NCBI RefSeq assembly: GCF_000875975.1
Contig: NZ_BAWW01000003.1
Span: forward strand, 186,001-250,000
Length of the DNA stretch: 64,000 nucleotides
DNA from: Parachlamydia acanthamoebae
GTDB taxonomy: Bacteria > Chlamydiota > Chlamydiia > Chlamydiales > Parachlamydiaceae
Direction of reading: 5' to 3'
A program made the position numbers and the translations under genes. Below, piece by piece: positions 52,924-60,662 of the stretch; the first letter of the stretch is position 1, and the number at the start of each line of letters is the position of its first letter. Under the pieces are notes generated by a model. It worked only from the letters and a program-made list of their open reading frames with translations, had not been told where the DNA came from and ran no database searches.

Positions 52924-55169
52924 ATTTCTTCAAAGTTAGAAGGCAATAGAATCAAAGATTCTAAAATCGAGCTTTGGTATAAAGGGCCAAAAACTTGACG
53001 AATCATTTGAACAAAGTTTTCATATCCTAGCTCGTCTCTTAAAGACTCAATCGCCCGTATTGTGCTACTCAAACGATTGAAGCGATCAAAGAGCATTTGC
53101 CTTTCTCTAATCAATATCGCGGGAGCATGAATGAATAGATCCAATTCATTCATGTCTTCTTCTGACAGCTTAGGCTGTGAAAGTAGTTTCATAAAAGCAA
53201 ACAGTTTAGCACTTTCTGCGGCACCGACATCTATCCCATCCTTACAAGTAAAACTAAAAGTCTGTGGCTTCACAATTTCAATGATTTTAATCTGCAGGAA
53301 AAGTTCAAATATTTCGATAAAATCTAATCGACTTTCCCGTGATAAAACATTTTTATTCGAGAAAAATAAGCGATGGATCGCATCTAAAAGATTGTTCGTA
53401 AACTCGGGGAAAAGCGCATTTTTGATTGACGATGGAAAGTAAAACCCTACACCAGAACTTTGCAAGTGCTCTTTAAAATGTTGAATAAAAGCGGAAGCAT
53501 GGTTGTCATGATGATAAGGGGCTATCTGATGATAAAATTCGGTATCTTTTGGTAGAGTGACGACTGTTAACACAGCAGAAAAGTCAGGATGTCTTTGTAA
53601 TTCCTCAATCGCATTGGATCGCGCATGTTCCTTCCAAGAGGTTTTATCCTGTAGATTGAATAACAGATGTCCTTTCTGTTGATTATTTTCGTTGTCTAAG
53701 TAAGTATAAGAACGCAAAAAAGCCTTAAATTCATCCACGACCGATGCTTTATTGATCACCTCTTGATAAGTGGGAGTTGGTATGCGCGTGTTTACGCAGC
53801 GCATATTATCAAAATACACGGTGTATAGAAGTGTGGGAATATTCCCCTGATGCAAAGGATCAAACGAATGATAGCCATCCTCTTCTAAGTTTTCCAAAAC
53901 TTGAACTAACGGACCGTGTGTATGGGTTTTGAAAACTTTGCTCAAGGCATTGTAATCTTTAGTTAATTGGTTATAAATCTCTGTATGCACATGATTGTTT
54001 GTTCCTTTACCACGCTGATTAGCGAGCTCACGAGCTTCAATAATCAAATTTTTTAAAGAGGGCATAAATCCATGAATCGCTTTCACACTTGAAAAAAAGC
54101 TGCGGCATAAAAATTGAGCCGTCTCTAGTAATAGGCCTCCCATTTTGTCAAACTCGCCAGGAGGATAGGCAATCAGTTTTTGAAACTCACGGGAATGTAA
54201 AGCATGCGATAAATACATTTGAAAGTCTTTAAAATAGCCAACACAACTTTTGGTGGGAGAATTCCGCAAAAGATGGGCGGATTGACCGCACAAAATAAGC
54301 GCCATAAATGCTTTTCTTAGGGTTGATATGAGTTCATTATCACGCTGTTCTGCACTTTCTCGGTAAAATAAGTCAAGCCGCGATCCAAACGAGCGCAAGA
54401 TATTCCGTGCGGCACTATGTACAAAAAGATCAAAGTGGAAGCGCATGTCTGCCAATAGATCATTGCTAACTTTTTCCCCGAAATAATCGCCAAAATCACA
54501 CAGAAGCTTCACATTCCGGATTAAACGAGGACTAAAAAAACGCGAACCATCTTCTTTTCTTAAAAAGAATAATTCATATTCGGTATCTTTCTTGACCGAT
54601 TCCAGATCCACAAAGATATGTTTCGTTTTTTGGCCTAATCGACGTTCACTAGAGGGCTTTTCCTCTTTCAAAATATGACGTTTAGCTAAACCTAAGATCC
54701 ATTTTCCTAGCAATCCATTGTCAATTTTGCGTGCGATATGTGTGAGATAAAATTCTTCAAGATCTTTATATTCTTTGGTTTCTGTTACACTTTCTTTAAT
54801 CTTTCGGTTAAATAGATGGGTGAACTTATCAAGTTTTTTAGCTGCTTCTCCAACTAAGACCATTAAAGATTTGATTTCTTCAACGGCTTTTTCATCCGTC
54901 ACATATCTGTAATCAGTTTGATAGAAGTTATGCAAATAGTTTAAAACCACTTTAAAAATGTCTTTCACCATGGAAATTGTTTGATCTGCGTTTTCAGGAT
55001 GCAGCCAATGAACTGTCTTTAGGGTAATGGGCTGATTTTGAAAAATAAAATCATGTTTTTGCGTGATCCCGATTTCGCGATCGACTTCCAAATCCGCAAT
55101 GTGTGAAAGTGTCTCTACTGCTTCTATAATGGACAAGCCACCATTTTCGCGCCTTTCGTATGTACTCAT
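52920..55169 (-). CDS. Large hypothetical protein with a phosphatase-like CKDGIDV motif
   Basis: 749 residues, mostly helical, no signal peptide or membrane segment. Residues 642-648 read CKDGIDV inside SFTCKDGIDVGAAESAKLF, which resembles the CKSGKDRTG active site of SopB/IpgD-type phosphatases except that the Arg of CX5R is Val, so catalysis as a Cys phosphatase is doubtful. I do not recognise the rest. AGAGGTG lies 5 nt before the ATG. It is divergent from the LanM-like kinase operon across an AT-rich 237-bp gap, and converges on the M32 peptidase. A secreted effector with an inactive or altered phosphatase fold is possible (inference). Confidence 0.7.
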   Translation of the reverse strand: MSTYERRENGGLSIIEAVETLSHIADLEVDREIGITQKHDFIFQNQPITLKTVHWLHPENADQTISMVKDIFKVVLNYLHNFYQTDYRYVTDEKAVEEIKSLMVLVGEAAKKLDKFTHLFNRKIKESVTETKEYKDLEEFYLTHIARKIDNGLLGKWILGLAKRHILKEEKPSSERRLGQKTKHIFVDLESVKKDTEYELFFLRKEDGSRFFSPRLIRNVKLLCDFGDYFGEKVSNDLLADMRFHFDLFVHSAARNILRSFGSRLDLFYRESAEQRDNELISTLRKAFMALILCGQSAHLLRNSPTKSCVGYFKDFQMYLSHALHSREFQKLIAYPPGEFDKMGGLLLETAQFLCRSFFSSVKAIHGFMPSLKNLIIEARELANQRGKGTNNHVHTEIYNQLTKDYNALSKVFKTHTHGPLVQVLENLEEDGYHSFDPLHQGNIPTLLYTVYFDNMRCVNTRIPTPTYQEVINKASVVDEFKAFLRSYTYLDNENNQQKGHLLFNLQDKTSWKEHARSNAIEELQRHPDFSAVLTVVTLPKDTEFYHQIAPYHHDNHASAFIQHFKEHLQSSGVGFYFPSSIKNALFPEFTNNLLDAIHRLFFSNKNVLSRESRLDFIEIFELFLQIKIIEIVKPQTFSFTCKDGIDVGAAESAKLFAFMKLLSQPKLSEEDMNELDLFIHAPAILIRERQMLFDRFNRLSSTIRAIESLRDELGYENFVQMIRQVFGPLYQSSILESLILLPSNFEEI

Positions 55170-55343
55170 TCAAACACCTCTTTATATGCTTTCATTAAAA
55201 AAGTATTTAAAGCCTTAATACCATTATCACATTTTTTAAAAATTACTTAAACATTACCAGCCAACTTTATTAAATTATTTACTTTGACTATTTATTTGTT
55301 TTTTGATAGTTTTCGCCGATTTACTTTTTAAAGTTTTAAATCA

Positions 55344-55372
55344 TTACAATTAATTAAAATTAATTGTATAAT
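55344..55372 (+). promoter_or_regulatory. Promoter with embedded palindrome (operator-like) of the LanM-like operon
   Basis: TTACAA (55344-55349), 17-bp spacer, TATAAT (55367-55372). A perfect 10-bp-arm inverted repeat, ACAATTAATT (55346-55355) and AATTAATTGT (55358-55367), fills the space from the -35 to the first base of the -10, an arrangement expected for a repressor site. A strong AAGGAGG lies just before the ATG at 55407. Confidence 0.55.
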
Positions 55373-55406
55373 CCTAATAAATGCAACAAATGATAAGGAG
55401 GTCCCA

Positions 55407-56780
55407 ATGAATCCTCTTAGTTTAAATCAGGAAGTGCAACAAACAGTCATAGATTCCCCTAAACAGCCTATCTCATCGGATCTCCCTGAGAAACATGTCG
55501 AACCTCAGGTGATGTCCTCGCATCAAATGATTAATTTTATCTGCGACAAATTCTTGGAAAGACAAACCATAAATAAGCAAATATCTGAAGCAGAGAATGA
55601 GCTAGATGACATTCCTGATCAAAAAAGTGAGGTTGCGAAGAAATTAAAAAGCAAAATCCGGGAATTAGAAAAGAAAGACGAACATCTAGAACAAGCCATG
55701 AAAGAATCAGAAGAACAACTCAAATCCCAATTCATAGAAGGTCGAGAGCTCCCCGTCACCCTAAGTCGTATGAATCTAGCTATGAGCGATTCTCAAATTA
55801 AATATTTTAAAGGTATTTTAACGAGTAAAATAGGTCTGTGGAAGGCTTTTGAAAGCAGAGCAAAAGACACGATAGAAGAACATAAAGCCACAATTCTTGA
55901 ACAATTTGGCAATGGCTCTAAGAATTCTGCCGATGTCAAATTTGATCTAAAAGTCCTGGGTGGCGATGACCACAACAATGGCCAATCCCCCCTCCTGGTT
56001 ACTTTTACGTTTCCAGATAAATCGCCCCTAAAGGTTGTTTATAAACCCAGAAGTGCACAGACAGATGCCGCTATTCTAGATCTATTTGCCAAACTCAATA
56101 GTCTGCATCCCGACCTCAAATCCCATGGAGATCTTCCACAATATAAAATTCAGGATATCGATGGAGGGAAGGGTAGTATTTGGGAATTCATTGAAGGACA
56201 ACCACTCCATACAGAAGCTTCGAGTACTATTAACAAAATACAAGACCAAGATGTTAGGATTAGAGCTGAAGAAAATCTGATCCGACTCGAGCAAATATGC
56301 AGTCGTGCAGGGATAACAGATCTCCATATGGAAAATGTTTTACTAACGCGCGATGGACAATGGGTTCCCATAGACCTTGAGGTAGTAGAACCTGGACATG
56401 CCACAGGTCTCTTGAGTTCTCAGGCATCTAAGGATCCAAAATTTTCACCAGAATTGAAACAGGATGAGATCATGCTGATCGACAAATTCCTTGATCAGCA
56501 GGAAAAACGTGTTTCACGCTATGTAATTGTAGCTACAGCAAGCTTTATTCAGGCAAGCACGGATCCTTCGACAATCGAGCCCATGGCACAAGAAGTTTTG
56601 GAAACTTTATCCAAAAACAATGAATTTAAACTTACTGTGGATCCAAAGCAGTTTATTAAACAGTTTAGTGCCTGTATGGAAAAAGGTGATGTCCCCTTTT
56701 TCACAAAAAATAGTGACGCGATTTGTTTTGGGCACTTTGCTGAAGAAAACATCATCGCCATAAGAAAACCAAATAAATGA
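55407..56780 (+). CDS. Stand-alone LanM-dehydratase-like (DUF4135) kinase domain protein
   Basis: 457 residues. Residues ~50-165 are charged and coiled-coil-like. From ~180 the sequence matches the kinase-like part of class II lanthipeptide synthetases: GGDDHNNGQS with D187 and H189, VVYKPRS with K213, a WEF segment at 259-261, TDLHMENVLL with D305, H307 and N310, and IDLE with D323. These correspond to the residues that bind ATP and phosphorylate Ser/Thr in CylM-type LanM (established for that family). Only ~130 residues follow, and there is no cyclase domain, so the elimination step may be absent. It may be a protein kinase acting on a host or own target. The next gene starts 12 bp downstream. 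Confidence 0.75.
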   Translation: MNPLSLNQEVQQTVIDSPKQPISSDLPEKHVEPQVMSSHQMINFICDKFLERQTINKQISEAENELDDIPDQKSEVAKKLKSKIRELEKKDEHLEQAMKESEEQLKSQFIEGRELPVTLSRMNLAMSDSQIKYFKGILTSKIGLWKAFESRAKDTIEEHKATILEQFGNGSKNSADVKFDLKVLGGDDHNNGQSPLLVTFTFPDKSPLKVVYKPRSAQTDAAILDLFAKLNSLHPDLKSHGDLPQYKIQDIDGGKGSIWEFIEGQPLHTEASSTINKIQDQDVRIRAEENLIRLEQICSRAGITDLHMENVLLTRDGQWVPIDLEVVEPGHATGLLSSQASKDPKFSPELKQDEIMLIDKFLDQQEKRVSRYVIVATASFIQASTDPSTIEPMAQEVLETLSKNNEFKLTVDPKQFIKQFSACMEKGDVPFFTKNSDAICFGHFAEENIIAIRKPNK

Positions 56781-56792
56781 TGAGGTGTTGTC

Positions 56793-57173
56793 ATGAGCAA
56801 CCCATCAAACAGCGCAATGCTATACAATAGCAGCCTAGAGTTTTTAATGATTGGACGGACAATTAAAGAAACGACCACTGAAAACATCAAGAAAAAAGCA
56901 CTTCAAATGGCTTCTTCCTGTCATTTTCAAGTATCGAGTATTTCAAGATTAGCGCGCCAATTAGCTAGCGAAGCGAGTAAAAATTTTGAATACCAATTGC
57001 GAGCCGAGTTTGAGGCCCACTCTTTCTCAAATTATCACCTGCTCGAGATCAAACTCTCTCAATATATTGAGAGTGGCCGTCAATTTTTCTTTTCAGAGGT
57101 CTATGGCGATCTTAGAAAGCTCATGCTTGAAGAAGCAAACAAAAAAAACACACATCTCGCCATGAAAGTTTAG
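56793..57173 (+). CDS. Small helical hypothetical protein, partner of the LanM-like kinase
   Basis: 126 residues, helical, no signal peptide; several Ser/Thr-rich stretches (GRTIKETTTENIKKKA; MASSCHFQVSSISRLARQLASEASK). TGAGGTG precedes the ATG. It lies 12 bp after the kinase-like gene and is surely in the same operon. It could be a chaperone, a regulator or the substrate of the kinase-like protein; the two Cys it would need for lanthionine rings are not present in a peptide-like C-terminus, so a lanthipeptide precursor is unlikely. Not recognised. It overlaps the convergent CPAF gene by 4 bp. Confidence 0.65.
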   Translation: MSNPSNSAMLYNSSLEFLMIGRTIKETTTENIKKKALQMASSCHFQVSSISRLARQLASEASKNFEYQLRAEFEAHSFSNYHLLEIKLSQYIESGRQFFFSEVYGDLRKLMLEEANKKNTHLAMKV

Positions 57174-58927
57174 TGCCTGTCCCTTAAAGGACAAGCACTG
57201 CTAGAAGGACGCGTATTTTTTAAAAGGCCATCTATTGCCTCTTGTAGGGCTGCCTTATAACCTTTATAACCATTTTGAAAGTCTTCGGGTGTCAATGAAT
57301 AAGAAACATCAGGTGTGACGCCTAAATTTTCAATCGGAGTCCCGTCTGTATGTCTCTCTAAAAGAGATGCTGTATAAGAATAGCCTGCTATTCCAAGCCT
57401 ATTCGGATGACCGCCCCCGAGAACTGTGCCTCCAGCTCCAGCCGTTCGTGTACCAAAGATAAGAGCTCTTTGATTGTCTTGCAAAATGCAAGGAAAACTA
57501 TCCCCACAGGAAATATCAAATTCGTTGACTAACACAACCATGGGCTTATCATAAGTGACAAATGGACTTGGCGCAATCGTATTCACAAGAAGATGCACGG
57601 GAGAAGTGACATATTTACCTTCTTCCCATTCACTTAAAACAAATTGAAAATACTGAATCACCGATTGCACTAACTCAAAAGAGACAGCATAACCATGCAA
57701 GCTAGGCCCGCAGACGTCTATCGCTTCTTCGTCATTTGTAATTTCTTTCAACGTATCTAATGTTTCTAATGCCTCCATCACTTCTTCTTGCGTAATGGCC
57801 ATTTTATATTTGGGCAATTCAAGGGGTTGATCAGTTAAAAGACTCAATAATCCATATGAGTAAAAAACAGATCCCCCTGGATTGTTAACCTGATCGACCA
57901 CTAAAGCTTGAGTACGAGGGTTAAAATAGTCAATCAATTTCGCAAATTCCACCACTTCATCATCCGTTCCATCATATGTCGCAATTCTGATATATCCAAT
58001 TCTTTGTCGGCTAGGAGTTTCACAAATATAAGCATGGAAAGGACTATCTGGAGGGGATTGCCAAACGATGGATCCTAAAGGAGGGACAAAACTTTTGCGC
58101 GCCCCTAAATTATGGACATCTTCCACCACGCGGCTTTCCGGCTGGTTGAATTTGGCATACAAAGGGGTTAGCATCATTTTTTTATAATAGGGACGTTGAA
58201 AAAAAGGTTGTTTCTCAGAAATCCCACGTGCCACTAAAGAAGGCAAAGGAATTTCTTTTACTTGCTCTGGATGATATGTCCATGTTAAGACATACGATTT
58301 TTGCTCGCCTGTTTTTTTATGAATGAGGTCGACTTCCACATTGCCTTGAGGAACATCTTCTGCAAACATTCCTGCGCGTAAGGTTAAAGAACGTTCAGCA
58401 AATCTTTGATCCGTTTTTTCATTATGTCGATCATGCTCTGATCTGCGAAGATTTTGAACGAATTCATGGATATCTTGCCCGTCAAATGCGATGACCTCAT
58501 CTCCGATAGACCAATCCAGACACTCTTCGGGAAGTTTTTCCTCATTGATCCATGTGATAAAATAGCGCCCCTCTGCGCCTTGCAAATGAAATGGTAAAGA
58601 AGCCATTTCTGTTGAATAAAACGAGACATTCACATGGTAGTCAGCGGCCGAAGTAAAAAGTTTATTCAAGATTTTATGGTAATCTTTCAATGTTGGAGAA
58701 GAAAGGGATGTGATTTCCGCTTCGGCATTATCAAATTGTTGGTTAAGATTCCACCCAAATTGAAGCAATTTCCAATCCGCAGGAACGTATTTGATCTGGA
58801 AATTTTTCCGAATAAAATGGAGATCTTCAACCATTTCCTGACGCAAAAGTGAATCTGAGGCCAAAAGTGCATGACAACTAAAAAAAACAACAACTAAATA
58901 TAGATTAATAACGTATTTAATATTCAT
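57170..58927 (-). CDS. cpa: CPAF-like S41 serine protease
   Basis: Homologue of chlamydial protease-like activity factor, a secreted S41-fold protease. 585 residues (C. trachomatis CPAF about 600). A signal peptide is present (INLYLVVVFFSCHALLAS). The catalytic residues by comparison with CPAF H105/S499/E558 are H98 (SAADYHVNVSFYS), S473 (NEFDISCGDSFP) and E533 (TPIENLGVTPD). Other CPAF-specific segments are clear: VDQVNNPGGSVFYSYGLLSLLTD-type, PLELPKYKM, RALIFGTRTAGAGG. In Chlamydiaceae CPAF needs self-cleavage for activation; the corresponding inhibitory segment is not certain here. It acts outside the bacterial cytoplasm. Confidence 0.92.
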   Translation of the reverse strand: MNIKYVINLYLVVVFFSCHALLASDSLLRQEMVEDLHFIRKNFQIKYVPADWKLLQFGWNLNQQFDNAEAEITSLSSPTLKDYHKILNKLFTSAADYHVNVSFYSTEMASLPFHLQGAEGRYFITWINEEKLPEECLDWSIGDEVIAFDGQDIHEFVQNLRRSEHDRHNEKTDQRFAERSLTLRAGMFAEDVPQGNVEVDLIHKKTGEQKSYVLTWTYHPEQVKEIPLPSLVARGISEKQPFFQRPYYKKMMLTPLYAKFNQPESRVVEDVHNLGARKSFVPPLGSIVWQSPPDSPFHAYICETPSRQRIGYIRIATYDGTDDEVVEFAKLIDYFNPRTQALVVDQVNNPGGSVFYSYGLLSLLTDQPLELPKYKMAITQEEVMEALETLDTLKEITNDEEAIDVCGPSLHGYAVSFELVQSVIQYFQFVLSEWEEGKYVTSPVHLLVNTIAPSPFVTYDKPMVVLVNEFDISCGDSFPCILQDNQRALIFGTRTAGAGGTVLGGGHPNRLGIAGYSYTASLLERHTDGTPIENLGVTPDVSYSLTPEDFQNGYKGYKAALQEAIDGLLKNTRPSSSACPLRDRH

Positions 58928-59092
58928 ATGACCTGAGTATGATTAGACAACTTTCCCATATCGAAAGAGGTCTATTGATAAAAATAGAGCAAACCTTAAA
59001 AATAAATAAGTATATAAAACGTTTTTTGTTTCTGTCAATGTTACAACGCTTTTTTTCGAAAAATATTTTACACTTACTGAGGAATGGTAACG

Positions 59093-60658
59093 ATGACAAA
59101 CTTTTTTCTGCAGCAATTGCTTGAAAATCCTGATAGCCTTCCACACCATGGAATTTGCCTTCCCATTTTCTCTTTACACTCCAAAAACAGCGGTGGCATT
59201 GGAGAATACACAGATCTTTTACCTCTCATTGGATGGTGTAAAAGTCTAGGATTTAACATCATTCAGTTACTTCCCATTAACGATACGGGATTAGAAACCA
59301 GCCCATATAGCGCGTTATCCGCATTTGCTTTAAATCCTCTGCATTTGGGACTCAAACAACTCCCTTTTTTCCACGATTTCCCCAAATTGATTCCATTGCT
59401 TTCTAAGCTGCAGGCTTTCAATCAAAATCAACGAATTCCGTACAAAGAAATTCATGAACATCGGAATGTTTTTTTGCGACAATACTTTCAGCTTGCCGGC
59501 CCCACTCTTCTAGAAGCAGCCGAGTTCCTTGAATTTAGAAAACAAAATCCTTGGGTGGACAAGTATGCCTTATTTAAAGCTTTAAAAATCCAAAGAAACT
59601 GGGAATCCTGGGATTTATGGCCTGAAAAACTCCGTTTCCCGACAGAAGAATATCTCAGCGAACTGCTTGTAGACATGCAGGATGAAATTTCCTATCACGT
59701 TCTTTTGCAATTTCTTTGTTTTGCCCAAATGGAAACTGTCAAAAAAGAAGCTGAAGCTCAAGGTCTCTTTTTAAAAGGAGATATTCCCATTTTAATTAAC
59801 TCGCAAAGCGCGGACGTGTGGTTAAATCGATCCCTTTTCTATACACATTTGACAGCGGGAGCTCCACCGGATCAGTATAGTGACGTGGGACAAAATTGGG
59901 GCTTTCCTCTCTATAACTGGGATAAAAATGCCGAGACGGACTACGCGTGGTGGAAAAAACGTTTAGAAATTGCCTCCCATTTTTATCACTTTTATCGAAT
60001 CGATCACGTGGTCGGATTTTATCGCATATGGGGTATCCCTTTTAATGTTCCTGCTAAAGAAGGAAAATTTTTTCCTGAAGATCGCTCCACCTGGATTCCT
60101 CATGGGGAAAAAATTCTTCAAATGATGTTAGATAATTGCCCCATGTTGCCAATTGGAGAGGATCTTGGTATGATTCCTCCCGAAGTGCGTGTGAACCTTC
60201 GCAAACTAGGTATATGCGGGACTAAAGTGATGCGCTGGGAAAGGATGTGGAATGAAGATCGTCGTTTTATTAAATACCAAGATTATATTTTGGAAAGCTT
60301 AACGACCATCTCTACACATGACTCTGAAACGCTTCAATTATGGTGGCGAAATAATCCTGCCGAAGCGCAGGACTTTTGCAATTTTAAAGGATGGGCTTAT
60401 GAGCCAATCCTTTCACCTGCTCGCCATCAAGAAATTTTGAATGATAGTCATCATACGCATAGTGTTTTTCACATCAATCTCCTTCAGGAATATTTGGCCG
60501 TTATCCCAGGCTTAACATGGCCTGACTTAGAGGATGAGCGAATCAATATCCCGGGGGTTGTGTTGGACAGGAATTGGAGCTATCGTTTCAAACCTAGCGT
60601 GGAAGAATTGATTCAACATGCAGAGCTCACCCATCTCATGAAAACTTTAACGGCTTAG
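59093..60658 (+). CDS. malQ: 4-alpha-glucanotransferase (amylomaltase, GH77)
   Basis: Transfers glucan chains in glycogen/maltodextrin metabolism. 521 residues (C. trachomatis MalQ ~527). GH77 catalytic residues: the nucleophile Asp in FYRIDHVVGFYRIWG, the acid Glu in LPIGEDLGMIPPEV, and the third Asp in TTISTHDSETLQLWW. The start is the ATG at 59093, 9 nt after GAGGA; the ATG at 59084 sits directly on the ribosome-binding site. In C. trachomatis malQ (CT087) follows scc1, here it is ~51 kb away. The next gene begins 4 bp downstream. Confidence 0.96.
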   Translation: MTNFFLQQLLENPDSLPHHGICLPIFSLHSKNSGGIGEYTDLLPLIGWCKSLGFNIIQLLPINDTGLETSPYSALSAFALNPLHLGLKQLPFFHDFPKLIPLLSKLQAFNQNQRIPYKEIHEHRNVFLRQYFQLAGPTLLEAAEFLEFRKQNPWVDKYALFKALKIQRNWESWDLWPEKLRFPTEEYLSELLVDMQDEISYHVLLQFLCFAQMETVKKEAEAQGLFLKGDIPILINSQSADVWLNRSLFYTHLTAGAPPDQYSDVGQNWGFPLYNWDKNAETDYAWWKKRLEIASHFYHFYRIDHVVGFYRIWGIPFNVPAKEGKFFPEDRSTWIPHGEKILQMMLDNCPMLPIGEDLGMIPPEVRVNLRKLGICGTKVMRWERMWNEDRRFIKYQDYILESLTTISTHDSETLQLWWRNNPAEAQDFCNFKGWAYEPILSPARHQEILNDSHHTHSVFHINLLQEYLAVIPGLTWPDLEDERINIPGVVLDRNWSYRFKPSVEELIQHAELTHLMKTLTA

Positions 60659-60662
60659 AACG

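Noticed and set aside
56793-57173. Small gene as a lanthipeptide precursor for the LanM-like protein
   Set aside because: 126 residues, helical throughout, only one Cys, no leader/core layout or GG/GA cleavage site; a partner or chaperone is more likely.
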